Shown in pieces: positions 8,431 to 17,413 of a DNA stretch of 64,000 nt (position 1 is its first letter; each line of letters starts with the position of its first letter). A program made the position numbers and the translations under genes. The notes beneath the pieces are model-generated. The model was not told where the DNA came from and made no database searches. It saw only the letters and a list, made by a program, of their open reading frames with translations. The DNA lies in NCBI GenBank assembly GCA_041940425.1, contig JBGTSF010000014.1:7965-71964 (forward strand), in the 5' to 3' direction. The DNA is from DATHTS01 sp041940425 (GTDB lineage Bacteria > Acidobacteriota > Blastocatellia > Pyrinomonadales > Pyrinomonadaceae).

Positions 8431-9168
8431 TTACGATTCCTGATTTGCCGCCTTCGCGTCGTCGGTCGGGATATATAAGATCCGCGCGCAGTTTTCGCAG
8501 GTGATGATGTCGTTTCCTCTTCTCAACTGCTGCTGTACTTGCGGGCGAAGCGACATAAAACACGCGCTGCACGAGCCGTTGACGACTTCCGCCACGGCGA
8601 TGCCGTCATGACTTCGCTGGACGAGCCGGTCATAGACGGAAGCCCAGTTCGGCGGGATCGTCTGCATAACTTCCTCGCGTTTTTTCGTCTCCTGTTCGAG
8701 TTCGGTTTTGTTCGAGCCGAGTTCGCCTTCGAAATTCGAAACGGCTTCGGCGCGGTTTCCTTCCAAACTGTTTATCTCGTCGGCGCGGTCGCTCAGAATT
8801 TTTTCGACCTCTTCGATCTCGGTCATTTTTTCCAAAACCTGCGTTTCGAGCGCGGCGATCTGTTTTTGAAGCGAATCGCTTTCGCGCATCGCAAATTCGT
8901 ATTGTTTCTGGTCTTGGGCGGTTTTCAGGTTGCGGTCGGCGCGTTCGAGATAGGTTTGTTTTTCGGCGATCTGTTTTTCGAGTTCGGCGCGTGCCGCGCG
9001 TGCCGCGTCGCGGCGGTTTTGAATCTCACGAATAGAAGAGGCGTGCTGTTCAAACTCTTGTTCGATGCCTGCACGCCTCTCGTCCGCCGTTCCGATTGCT
9101 TTTTTCAAATGATGAATCTTAGTGTCGGTTTTTTGTAATTTTATCAATTTTTCAAGTTCTGAATTCAC
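8431..9168 (-). CDS. C4-type zinc ribbon coiled-coil protein
   Basis: 245 residues. The first 180 are a long heptad-rich coiled coil (EKLIKLQKTDTKIHHLKK onward). The C-terminus holds a zinc ribbon with CSACFMSLRP and, 20 residues later, CENCARILY, the pattern of the CT398/DUF164 family. Members are thought to bind nucleic acid or act as adaptors; no catalytic motif is visible. Length and architecture are typical. It is convergent with the preceding pair across a hairpin terminator. Confidence 0.88.
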   Translation of the reverse strand: MNSELEKLIKLQKTDTKIHHLKKAIGTADERRAGIEQEFEQHASSIREIQNRRDAARAARAELEKQIAEKQTYLERADRNLKTAQDQKQYEFAMRESDSLQKQIAALETQVLEKMTEIEEVEKILSDRADEINSLEGNRAEAVSNFEGELGSNKTELEQETKKREEVMQTIPPNWASVYDRLVQRSHDGIAVAEVVNGSCSACFMSLRPQVQQQLRRGNDIITCENCARILYIPTDDAKAANQES

Positions 9169-9235
9169 TGTTATAAAAAATCTCCTGCAATAAATATCAG
9201 TTTTATTCTACCTTACGAACCGCGAAAACAAAAAA

Positions 9236-9757
9236 TCAGTCCGCGCCGAGAAAGATTTTGAAGTGGTTTTGCAAATGACCGGAATGAAATTCGGCGCGGT
9301 TTCCCTCTCTGTCAAACGCAAACCAGACGGGCGCGTTTTCGATTTTTAACAGATTGAGTTCGACATTTTTCTTCGCCATTCCGAAATGCGTGATGCGCCC
9401 GACGGCGAGCGCGCCGCCGCGCATAAAACCGTCCGACGGCGAGCGCGTCCAACCCGCTTCTATCGAGAGACATCTCACGCCTTGACGAAAACGGACGAGC
9501 CAGCCGACGAGATTCGCGTTTCCGACCGTGAATTTGTGCGGATGCTGTTTTTCCAATGTCAGATTGGCGTTGCGGCGATCTGCTTCCGAAGCGATTTCAG
9601 CGGCGGCGGTAAAAAGCCATTCGACGCTCGTCGAACGCAGAAAATCGTTGGTTGATTTTAATTGGAGATAATCGGAAATGTCACTGCGCTCGCCTTCGCG
9701 GACGCGGGTGGCGGCTTCTTTTAGAAAATTCGTCCAAACTTCGTCGAGTTCTTCCAT
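9236..9757 (-). CDS. Hypothetical protein
   Basis: 173 residues, not recognised. No signal peptide or membrane segment. An acidic, helix-rich N-terminus (EELDEVWTNFLKEAATRVREG) is followed by a mixed region with a GWTRSPSDGFMRGGALAVGRITHFGM segment split by glycines and a C-terminal HSGHLQNHFKIFLG. Composition matches neighbours, so it is probably native. It has its own short upstream spacer and is divergent from the TPR gene. Confidence 0.6.
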   Translation of the reverse strand: MEELDEVWTNFLKEAATRVREGERSDISDYLQLKSTNDFLRSTSVEWLFTAAAEIASEADRRNANLTLEKQHPHKFTVGNANLVGWLVRFRQGVRCLSIEAGWTRSPSDGFMRGGALAVGRITHFGMAKKNVELNLLKIENAPVWFAFDREGNRAEFHSGHLQNHFKIFLGAD

Positions 9758-9844
9758 TACTTTTGAGAATAGTTTTAGAAGCTATTAAATGCAATTTCGT
9801 GCTATTATCTTGAAATACTAAATTAAAGATTTTTAAGTTTTTTT

Positions 9845-12800
9845 ATGAGATATTCAGCCGTTTTATTTTTAATACTCGTATTTTCCTTAACCGCTTTCGC
9901 TCAAACGCCGAAAAACCCCAAAGTCAAAAAACCAAAATCGGCGGAAAAGGTCTTGGACGAAAAAGGGGAGTTGGAAAAAGCCGTTAATGAGCCGGATTTG
10001 AATTTAAGAATCGCCGCGCTTCAGAAATTTATCGAAGATTTTCCGCAGTCGGCGGAGATCGTCCGCGCCAGAGAACTCATCGTCAGCGCGCGCGCCCAAC
10101 TCGGCGAAGCGAGTCTGACAGCCGGAGACACGGCAAAAGGAATCGAATTTTTTAAATCAGCCGTTGCCGACGCGCCGCAACCGATGTCGGAAAAACTTTT
10201 CGCCGAAGTCGTTCTCCAATTTCCGACCAATCTGTTCTTTCGCGGTCAGCGAGACGCGGCGCGGGAAATCGCCTTGATGATCGAAGAAAAAGCGGCGGGC
10301 GACGCGAAACAGCTTCTCGGTCTGGCGACCTTTTACATCGGCATCGAAAACGCGACGAATGCGCGGCGGCTCGCTCAAAAAGCCATCGAACTCGCGCCGG
10401 AAATGCCCGCCGCCTATCAAACTCTCGGCATCGCCAACCGGCTCGGTTTCCGTCTGGACGAAGCGGTCGAGGCTTACCGAAAAGCTCTCGAACTTGATCC
10501 CGATTCAATCGTTTCAAAACGCAGTCTGGCGGAAATGAAACGCGCTAACGGAAAAGCCGACGAAGCCGTTACGCTCTACCGTGAAATTCTGGAAAAAGAT
10601 TCGACCGACCTGATCGCTAAAACCGGTTTAGTGCTATCACTATTCGAAAGCGGAAAACGTGCCGAAGCCGAAACGGAATATGACAAATTGATTCTTGAAA
10701 ATGTCAACAATCTGCCTCTTCTGGTCGGCGCGGCTTATTTTTATGCGGCAAACGGCGACGGCGCGAAAGCGGTTGACCGGGCGCAGAAGGCTTTGGAAAT
10801 CGAACCGCGCTACACGTGGGCGAATATCGCTTTGGCGCGTGGGCTTTTGGCGCAGAAAAAACCGCTCGAAGCGGAAAAGGTTCTGCTCGCGGCGCGAAAT
10901 TACGGAAATTTTCCGACCATTGATTACGAGATCGCCACGGCGCGTCTGCAAGCCGGTTTTTACCGCGAAGCCGCCGAGGAACTGAAGAAAAATTTCGATG
11001 TCAAAAACGGCGTGCTGGAAACTTATCTCGGCAACCGCGTCGGTGTCGAAGCCGAAGATTTTCTCAAACTTCTCTCGCTCGAACGCCGCGCCGCGCTTTT
11101 TATATTCGACGCGGCGGACACCGCGGAAAATGCCGAACGGCTCAAATCACTGCTCGAATTTTCCAAAGAATTAGAAAATGAAACGGCGGATGAAACCGCG
11201 CTTTCGGCGGCGGCGGACAAATTCGTCAAGGGCGACGACCGTATGAAAATTCACCGCCAGCTTTTCGCCGCCGGTCGGCTTTTAGACAAAAAGAAAAATT
11301 TGCCGAAGGTCGTCGAACTAACGCAAGCGGCAGTTAGAGGCGTTGACACGGCTCTCGACGTGCCGAACGCTTCGGCGGCGGTGATGGCGGACGAGCTTTA
11401 CGAAACGCGGACGCTGGCGATCAGCCGCGGACAGCTTTTGCTCGTGCCGGAAGTTCCGCGCCGGACGCTTTCCGTCATTTTGCGCGGTCGCATCGAAGAA
11501 CTTTCCGGTTGGTCGCTTTACCAGCAGGACAAACCCGCCGAAGCCGTCGTCAAACTGAAACGCGCCGTCAGCGTTCTGCCCGAAGACAGCAGTTGGTGGC
11601 GTTCAAGCACATGGCGTTTGGGAGCGGCGCTCGAAGCCGACGGCAAGACGGCGGAAGCGCTCGAAAATTACATCAAAAGCTATAAGAGCGGCGAAGCGAA
11701 TCCGGCGAAGTATCTGGTTATCGAATCGCTCTATCAAAAAGTGAACGGCAGCAGCGAAGGGCTGGAGGAAAAGATCGGCAAAAGACCGGAAAGCATCAGC
11801 GACACGATCGCCAAAGTAACCGAAAATACATATCCTGCAGCCGCAACGGAAACTTCGCCTTCGCTGCAAGCGGAAGAAATTCAAACAACGGTTTCACAAG
11901 AAATTTCGACTCTCGAAACTTCAAAGACCGAAACTCCGCCGCAAACCGAACCGACACCGACGCCGACACCGCAAATATCGCCGTCGCCCGAACCCGCGCC
12001 GACACCGTTAGAGACCACGCCTGAAAATCCCGATGAAACGGCTCCGATTCCTGAAGAAATTGTAGAAATTGCTCCCGAAATTCCGGCAGAGCCGATTCCC
12101 GAAACTCCGGCAACTCCGACACCCGAAATCACGCAAAGCCCGACACCCGAAGAAACTCCGGCGGTCGAAACGACCAATAACGAGATCGAAAATGTCATAA
12201 CGGAAACGCCGACCGAACCGGAACCGATTCCCGAAACTCCGGCAACGGAAGAAACGCCCGCGCCGACCGAACCCGAAGCGACTCCGACACCTTCGCCGAC
12301 GGAAGAAATTTCGACCGTTGCGAATCCCACGCCCACACCGGACAAACCGGCAAATACGGAAACGGTCGCCAAAGCCGAACCGGCGACAAAACCGCTTTTC
12401 GAGCCGGTTGTTATTAACGTCCGTAAAAAAGAAAATCCGCCGAAAACGACCGAAGGCGAACAGAAAACGGAAAAACCTCTGGAGGAAAAAGCGGATTCGA
12501 TTGAAACAAAAGAATCCAAACCGCCGAAACCTGCCGAAACCGAAAAAAGCGAGCCGAAAAAGATTGATACGATCTCGACCAGACCGCGCGTCGTTATCGA
12601 AGATAAATTCGGCGGCGGAGAAACGCCGCCGTGCGAGTTGGTGACGAGTCAGGAAAGCGTGTGGCTGCTGAACGGCGGCGGGAGTCTGGGCGTTCTGGTC
12701 GGTTTTGCCGGACAGGGCGAGGCGGAAAAGATCACCGCCGTTTCGAGCAGTCCGGCGGATATTGAAGTCTCATTAGAGCCGGAAATCGGCGCGAAATCGG

Positions 12801-12907
12801 GACGCGCGTTTTTTATTCTCAAATCAATCAGCCCGAAAAAAGGCGCGTTCACCGTTACCTTCAATTCGCCGTGCGGGAAAAAGGAAGTCCAAGTAAGAGT
12901 TCGTTAA
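9845..12907 (+). CDS. Secreted or periplasmic TPR protein with Pro/Thr/Glu-rich stalk
   Basis: 1020 residues. A signal peptide (residues 1-20, ending SLTAFAQ) precedes about 540 residues of tetratricopeptide-like helices; clear units include AYQTLGIANRLGFRLDEAV and EAYRKALELDPDSI near residue 200. Residues about 660-870 are low-complexity, with repeated PTPTP, PEIPAEPIPETPATP and similar, likely an extended linker. The last 110 residues (from PPCELVTSQESVWLLNGG) look like an Ig-like beta-sandwich with two cysteines (PPCEL and SPCGKK) that may pair. This suggests an envelope scaffold. No enzyme motif seen; partners unknown. Confidence 0.8.
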   Translation: MRYSAVLFLILVFSLTAFAQTPKNPKVKKPKSAEKVLDEKGELEKAVNEPDLNLRIAALQKFIEDFPQSAEIVRARELIVSARAQLGEASLTAGDTAKGIEFFKSAVADAPQPMSEKLFAEVVLQFPTNLFFRGQRDAAREIALMIEEKAAGDAKQLLGLATFYIGIENATNARRLAQKAIELAPEMPAAYQTLGIANRLGFRLDEAVEAYRKALELDPDSIVSKRSLAEMKRANGKADEAVTLYREILEKDSTDLIAKTGLVLSLFESGKRAEAETEYDKLILENVNNLPLLVGAAYFYAANGDGAKAVDRAQKALEIEPRYTWANIALARGLLAQKKPLEAEKVLLAARNYGNFPTIDYEIATARLQAGFYREAAEELKKNFDVKNGVLETYLGNRVGVEAEDFLKLLSLERRAALFIFDAADTAENAERLKSLLEFSKELENETADETALSAAADKFVKGDDRMKIHRQLFAAGRLLDKKKNLPKVVELTQAAVRGVDTALDVPNASAAVMADELYETRTLAISRGQLLLVPEVPRRTLSVILRGRIEELSGWSLYQQDKPAEAVVKLKRAVSVLPEDSSWWRSSTWRLGAALEADGKTAEALENYIKSYKSGEANPAKYLVIESLYQKVNGSSEGLEEKIGKRPESISDTIAKVTENTYPAAATETSPSLQAEEIQTTVSQEISTLETSKTETPPQTEPTPTPTPQISPSPEPAPTPLETTPENPDETAPIPEEIVEIAPEIPAEPIPETPATPTPEITQSPTPEETPAVETTNNEIENVITETPTEPEPIPETPATEETPAPTEPEATPTPSPTEEISTVANPTPTPDKPANTETVAKAEPATKPLFEPVVINVRKKENPPKTTEGEQKTEKPLEEKADSIETKESKPPKPAETEKSEPKKIDTISTRPRVVIEDKFGGGETPPCELVTSQESVWLLNGGGSLGVLVGFAGQGEAEKITAVSSSPADIEVSLEPEIGAKSGRAFFILKSISPKKGAFTVTFNSPCGKKEVQVRVR

Positions 12908-12911
12908 AATA

Positions 12912-13028
12912 GTTTAGAGAGTTTAGAGAGTTTGGAGAGTTTATAGAGTTGGTTAATTGAGTTTGTGCAGATGATTGAGTTATTCTTTCACTCTAAAAAC
13001 TCTATGAACTCTACAAACTCTCCAAACT
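12912..13028. repeat. Inverted repeat of 9-bp units overlapping the era start
   Basis: Left arm 12912-12950 has tandem GAGAGTTTA-like 9-mers; right arm 12991-13028 has ACTCTNNAA 9-mers that are its imperfect complement. The right arm includes the likely era start codon (13004) and is translated as NSMNSTNSPNF. Confidence 0.85.
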
Positions 13029-13912
13029 TTAAAAGCGGCTTTGTCGCGCTCATCGGTCGTCCGAATGCCGGAAAATCTACGCTCTTAAATCATCTGGTCG
13101 GCGAAAAGATCGCCGCCGTATCGAACAAACCGCAGACGACGCGGCATAAAATTCAAGGCATCGTCAGCTTGGAAAACGGGCAGATCGTCTTTGTTGACAC
13201 GCCCGGCGTTCACAAACCGGGGTTTCTCTTAAACCGCCGGATGATGGCGGCGGTTCACGATGCGATTCTTTCGGTTGACCTCGTCGTTTTGATGCGCGAC
13301 GCTTCGGTTTCGACCGGCAACGGCGACCGTTTCGTTCTGGATTTGGTCAAAAATTCCGGCAAAAAAGCGGTTCTTGTTTTAAATAAAATTGACAAGATAA
13401 AAGATAAAAATAACCTTCTGCCATTGATCGAATTTTATTCAAACGAATACGATTTTGCCGAAATAATCCCCGTTTCCGCGCTCAAAGGCGATGCGGTTGA
13501 AATTCTGCTGAATGAAATCATCGAGCATCTTCCGGCGGGCGAGCCGATCTTTTCCGAAGACGAGATGACCGATCAGCCCGTGCGCGTAATCGTCGCCGAA
13601 ATGGTCAGGGAAAAAATCCTCGAAAAAACGGGCGAAGAAATTCCCTATGTAACGGCGGTCGTTACGGAAATGTTTGACGAGAGCAATCCCGATCTGCCGA
13701 AAATCTACTGCGCGATCTACGTCGAAAAACCTTCGCAGAAAAAGATCATCATCGGCAAAGGCGGCGCGAAAATCCGCGAGATCGGCGAACGGGCGCGGCG
13801 CGATATTGAAAATCTGCTCGGGAGAAAAGTCTTTCTCAAACTCTTTGTCAAAGTCGTCGAAGACTGGCGCAACCGCGAACGGGATTTGAACGAAATGGGC
13901 ATCAGAGAATAA
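13004..13912 (+). CDS. era: GTPase Era
   Basis: 302 residues from ATG 13004. Era binds 16S rRNA and assists 30S maturation. P-loop GRPNAGKST at residues 18-26, switch region KPQTTRHKIQGI, G3 VDTPG, G4 NKID, G5-like SALKG, and the C-terminal KH domain with IIIGKGGAKIREIG are all present. No start exists between 13004 and the conserved GFVALIGRP, so the initiator must be 13004 or the upstream ATG 12971; both lie in or beside the inverted repeat. The preceding gene is the TPR protein, 97 bp away. Confidence 0.97.
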   Translation: MNSTNSPNFKSGFVALIGRPNAGKSTLLNHLVGEKIAAVSNKPQTTRHKIQGIVSLENGQIVFVDTPGVHKPGFLLNRRMMAAVHDAILSVDLVVLMRDASVSTGNGDRFVLDLVKNSGKKAVLVLNKIDKIKDKNNLLPLIEFYSNEYDFAEIIPVSALKGDAVEILLNEIIEHLPAGEPIFSEDEMTDQPVRVIVAEMVREKILEKTGEEIPYVTAVVTEMFDESNPDLPKIYCAIYVEKPSQKKIIIGKGGAKIREIGERARRDIENLLGRKVFLKLFVKVVEDWRNRERDLNEMGIRE

Positions 13913-14000
13913 AGTTCCTAAAACTTATTTGTCGCCGAATAAATTTACTGCTAAGATTGAGCGCGAAATCCATTCAAAAATCAATAAAGGAGAATCTAAA

Positions 14001-14963
14001 ATGAACCCCTATTTTTCTTTTAACAGATCTCTGAAATTAACTTCATTTTTATTGATCGTAAGTTTATTTGTCGGCTGTTCCGGCGGCGGAAGTTATTCGT
14101 CGAGCAATTACAGCACGAATTATTCGACCGCGACGACAACTCCGCCTGAAACCGAAACGGCGGAAAAAGGCTTGGACTTGCAGGCTGTTACCGAACTCGC
14201 TAAAAAAGCGAAATCGGCGGAAGATTTTGAAAAATTACTTAATCAGCCGGACAGCGTGAACAATATCGATCTCGACGAAGACGGCAAGGTTGATTACATA
14301 AATGTCACCGAATATAAAGATTCGACGCAAAACGCGAAAGGCTTTTCGCTGTCGGTTGATCTCGGCGAAGGCAACATACAGGAAATCGCCACGATCATGC
14401 TCGAACGCGACGGTCCGAAAGACGAAACGATTGACGTTTATGTCGCCGGAAACGAGGAAATTTACGGCACGGACGATTATTATGCGGGCAGTTGGGATTA
14501 TGACGATTCACCGTTTTCATCGTGGGCTTACAGTTCGCATTCTTATTACCGCTCGCCTTACCGCTATGGCGTCTATCCGGCGGCTTTTACGGCTTTCGCG
14601 GTTGCCGGACTCGTCGCGTATCGTTCACGGATAAAAAATTACAAAGATTCTTCGCCGCTCAAATCAGTTACGACAATCGCTTCAAAATCAAAACTGACCT
14701 CGCCGAACGCCGGAAAATCCGCTTCCAATATCAAAGCGACGCTTGCCAAACCGACGACCGCCCAGCAGGTTTTTCAAAAATCCAACCCGTCACGGGCTTC
14801 AAAGACGACTTCTTCGAGTTCGACAAGCAGCCGTTCGAGCAGTTCGTATCCGTCGAGTTCATCACCGAGCCGTTCGAGCAGTTCTTACCCTTCGAGTTCT
14901 TCGAGTTCTTCAAGCAGTCGTTCGAGCAGCAGCAGTTCGCGGAGTTCGAGTCGCCGCCGGTAA
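14001..14963 (+). CDS. EF-hand-like lipoprotein, paralogue 1
   Basis: 320 residues from ATG 14001, preceded by AAAGGAG. A lipoprotein signal ends in LFVGCSGG. A conserved block around residues 70-140 contains a DxDxDGxxD loop (DLDEDGKVDY), as in EF-hand or dockerin calcium loops, then GFSLSVDLGEGNIQEIATIML. The C-terminal third is almost pure Ser/Arg/Pro (SSSRSSSSYPSS and similar). The next gene is a clear paralogue over the loop block, so the pair arose by tandem duplication. Probable outer-membrane or cell-surface protein; function unknown. Confidence 0.75.
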   Translation: MNPYFSFNRSLKLTSFLLIVSLFVGCSGGGSYSSSNYSTNYSTATTTPPETETAEKGLDLQAVTELAKKAKSAEDFEKLLNQPDSVNNIDLDEDGKVDYINVTEYKDSTQNAKGFSLSVDLGEGNIQEIATIMLERDGPKDETIDVYVAGNEEIYGTDDYYAGSWDYDDSPFSSWAYSSHSYYRSPYRYGVYPAAFTAFAVAGLVAYRSRIKNYKDSSPLKSVTTIASKSKLTSPNAGKSASNIKATLAKPTTAQQVFQKSNPSRASKTTSSSSTSSRSSSSYPSSSSPSRSSSSYPSSSSSSSSSRSSSSSSRSSSRRR

Positions 14964-14984
14964 TTTACAGATTGAACAAGCAAT

Positions 14985-15031
14985 AATCAGGAAAATCGCC
15001 GTTTATTCAGCGGATTTTTCTGATTTTTGTT
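14985..15031 (+). terminator. Rho-independent terminator
   Basis: 13-bp stem (14985-14997 with 15013-15025) with a 15-nt loop, followed by a T-rich run, 22 bp after the first EF-hand-like lipoprotein gene. Confidence 0.7.
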
Positions 15032-15180
15032 TGTTTAAAATGCGAACTTATAGTCAAATCATCCCGAAATTATCAAACAAATTTAATAAAAACGTCTTAA
15101 ACGGAATATCAATTGCAACCTTAACGGATATGTCTGTCTGAAATGATTACAGTCAGAAGTTTCTATTGGGGGAGAAAATT

Positions 15181-16311
15181 ATGCGATTTAATAAACTATT
15201 TTTACCAATTGTTGCAATAACATTATTTATAGCGGGTTGTAATACAGCCGGAATAGACGACGCGACATACACCGAACCGAATCCGAACAATGTCGCAGAT
15301 AGTGAAATTGCATCGGGCGAAAACACCTATTGGGCTAAAGACAACCTCGATCTGCAGAGAGTCGGAAATCTTTTGGAACAAGCCGACGATGCGGAAGAAT
15401 TTGAATATCTTCTTAATTCGGACGACGGGATAAACAATCTCGATCTGAACGGCGACGGATATGCCGATTACATCAGCGTTTCCGAATTTGACGACCGGTA
15501 TGACGATCAGCGCGGATTTTCGCTCTTTAGTATGTTCGGTCCCGATGAGATACAGGAAATAGCGAGAATCATTTTCGACCGCAACGGTTATGATAATTAC
15601 GATTATTATGACCATCCGGGCGCGCGGGTGATGGTCGTCGGAAACGAGCAGATTTACGGGGATGATTATTATTACGAAACCAACTGGCTCGACCGCAGTA
15701 TTGCGATTGCCAACTGGCTTTTCAGCGACCGCGACGGTCATTACGAGTCGCCGTATTATTACAACAATTATCCCGATTATTACGAACCGTATCCGGTCGT
15801 CGAAACGCCGGTTTATGTTACGCGGATTCAGGAATATTATCCCGAACCGGTCTTTGTCAGAGCGTATGAACCGATCGTGACGAATATAAAAATAAAATCT
15901 AAATACAAGGATAAAACGATCAAGAAAATTTACGCGAAACTGGCAAAACCGACCAAAGAACAAATCGTGTTTATAAAAAATAATCCGAATCGTCCTGAAT
16001 TTGTTCCGGTCAAAAGAGGAAAAACCAAAGATGTTCCAGCGAAGTTTAAAAAAGTTCGGGAAAGAAATCGGAACAACTCTGAAAAACGCGGACGCGGAAA
16101 CGATAAAAACTTTGAAGCGCGAAACAAACCGAATAAAGCGGAACGCAGTTTCGTTAGAGAAAATCGTCCCGGCAAGCCGAACAAAGCGGAACGCCGCAAC
16201 GAAAAGCCGCAGAAAGCTGACCGACCGAAACCGAACAAAGCCGATAAACCGGGCAAAGGCAACGGCGGCGGTAACGGTAAAGGCGGCGGCAAAGGTAAAG
16301 GAAAAGGCTAA
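15181..16311 (+). CDS. EF-hand-like lipoprotein, paralogue 2
   Basis: 376 residues from ATG 15181, after a GGGGGAG ribosome site. The lipoprotein signal ends in LFIAGCNTAG. The block FEYLLNSDDGINNLDLNG with loop DLNGDGYADYISV and then EIQEIARIIFDRNG matches the upstream gene residue by residue in outline. A Tyr-rich middle (YYYNNYPDYYEPYP) follows, then a strongly basic tail with recurring PNKAER and a Gly/Lys end (GGGNGKGGGKGKGKG). Unlike paralogue 1, the tail is cationic, so it may bind nucleic acid, LPS or teichoic-like polymer outside the cell; this is inference. Confidence 0.75.
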   Translation: MRFNKLFLPIVAITLFIAGCNTAGIDDATYTEPNPNNVADSEIASGENTYWAKDNLDLQRVGNLLEQADDAEEFEYLLNSDDGINNLDLNGDGYADYISVSEFDDRYDDQRGFSLFSMFGPDEIQEIARIIFDRNGYDNYDYYDHPGARVMVVGNEQIYGDDYYYETNWLDRSIAIANWLFSDRDGHYESPYYYNNYPDYYEPYPVVETPVYVTRIQEYYPEPVFVRAYEPIVTNIKIKSKYKDKTIKKIYAKLAKPTKEQIVFIKNNPNRPEFVPVKRGKTKDVPAKFKKVRERNRNNSEKRGRGNDKNFEARNKPNKAERSFVRENRPGKPNKAERRNEKPQKADRPKPNKADKPGKGNGGGNGKGGGKGKGKG

Positions 16312-16336
16312 ACGTCTTTTCCAATTTTAATTTTCG

Positions 16337-16373
16337 ATTCGGTTGTTCGATACTACGGACAACCGGATTTTTT
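16337..16373 (+). terminator. Terminator abutting the prmA start
   Basis: Stem TCGGTTGT / ACAACCGG with loop TCGATACTACGG, followed by seven T, ending one or two bases before the prmA ATG at 16375. It leaves no room for a normal ribosome site in front of prmA. Confidence 0.65.
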
Positions 16374-16374
16374 T

Positions 16375-17292
16375 ATGAGCGACAAACAGGAAAAATGGTA
16401 TGCGGTCGAAATCGAAACCGAAACAGGCGCGGAAGAAGCGGTCGAATTCGCGCTGAACGAACTCGATTCGCTCGGCAATGAAATAGATCAAATCGGCAAA
16501 AAACAAGGCGAAAATCTAACGGTCGTCGGTTATTTTAACGAGAGAATCAATAACACTATTTTCCGCGTAAAACTCGATGAATGTTTGCAAATTTACGGAT
16601 TTTCCATTGATGCGGTAAAAAAAATCCAGTGGCGCGAGATCGAAAACCGGGATTGGCTTGCCGAGTGGAAAAAACACTGGCGACCGACCGAAACCGCCGA
16701 ATTTATCATCGCACCCGTCTGGTCGGAGATCGGAAACACGAAAAAAATCGTCATCCGCATCGAGCCTTCGATGGCGTTCGGCACGGGAACGCACGAAACG
16801 ACGCGGCTTTGTTTAAAAGCAATTGAAGAAAATTATAGACCGAACGAAAGTTTTCTCGATGTCGGCACGGGAACGGGAATTTTGGCGATTGCGGTTTCAA
16901 AATTGCAAACTCAGCACTCGGAACTCAGCACTCAGCACTCGATTTCCGGTTGCGATACAGATGAAGATTCGATAACGATTGCGAAAGAAAATGCTGAAAT
17001 AAATGAAACCGAATACATAGAGTTTTTTGCCGGTTCGATTTCCGACGAAATGCCGGAGTTCGATTTTGTCTGCGCCAATCTGACGGCTGATGTCATCGTT
17101 CCGCTTCTTCCGCTTCTGATCGAAAAATCAAAACGCTTTCTGGTTTTGTCGGGAATTTTAAGAGAACAGGAAAATTTGATAACTGCCGAATTGAAAAAAT
17201 TACAGATTACAAGTTACAAAATCGAAACCGACGGCGAGTGGATCTCTATAACAGTAAGCGGTAGTAACAGCGGCAGTAGGCAGCAGCAATAG
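16375..17292 (+). CDS. prmA: Ribosomal protein L11 methyltransferase PrmA
   Basis: 305 residues. Trimethylates L11. Family features: N-terminal alpha/beta domain (WYAVEIETETGAEEAVEF), WLAEWKKHWRP, IEPSMAFGTGTHETTRLCL, SAM-binding FLDVGTGTGILAIAVSK and the NLTADVI motif that positions the target amine. Immediately after the SAM motif is an in-frame 7-bp repeat (16909-16943) encoding LQTQHSELSTQHS, which is not part of the family. The last residues (SGSNSGSRQQQ) come from another repeat. Conserved residues are intact, so it is likely active. Confidence 0.97.
   Translation: MSDKQEKWYAVEIETETGAEEAVEFALNELDSLGNEIDQIGKKQGENLTVVGYFNERINNTIFRVKLDECLQIYGFSIDAVKKIQWREIENRDWLAEWKKHWRPTETAEFIIAPVWSEIGNTKKIVIRIEPSMAFGTGTHETTRLCLKAIEENYRPNESFLDVGTGTGILAIAVSKLQTQHSELSTQHSISGCDTDEDSITIAKENAEINETEYIEFFAGSISDEMPEFDFVCANLTADVIVPLLPLLIEKSKRFLVLSGILREQENLITAELKKLQITSYKIETDGEWISITVSGSNSGSRQQQ
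16909..16943. repeat. 7-bp tandem repeat, 5 units, inside prmA
   Basis: Units ACTCAGC, ACTCGGA, ACTCAGC, ACTCAGC, ACTCGAT, in frame. The unit ACTCAGC is a rotation of the truB repeat read on the other strand, so the two genes carry the same inserted sequence. Confidence 0.93.
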
Positions 17293-17413
17293 GCAGTTTG
17301 TTGACTTTCTTCGTAATCTTAACAATTTTAAAAAACAACTGAGACTGTAAAATTTGATAAACATCCTGCCTACTGCTGCTGCCTACTGCCGCCGATACCC
17401 GCCGCTGCCTACT
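17270..17413. repeat. Inverted repeat of GCAGTAG-like units between prmA and YCF48 gene
   Basis: Left arm 17270-17293 pairs with 17369-17392 (23 of 24 positions), and a further partial copy ends at about 17413. Units are about 7 bp (GGCAGTA, GGCAGCA). It encodes the PrmA tail and touches the stop of the convergent gene, so it may terminate both. Confidence 0.85.
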
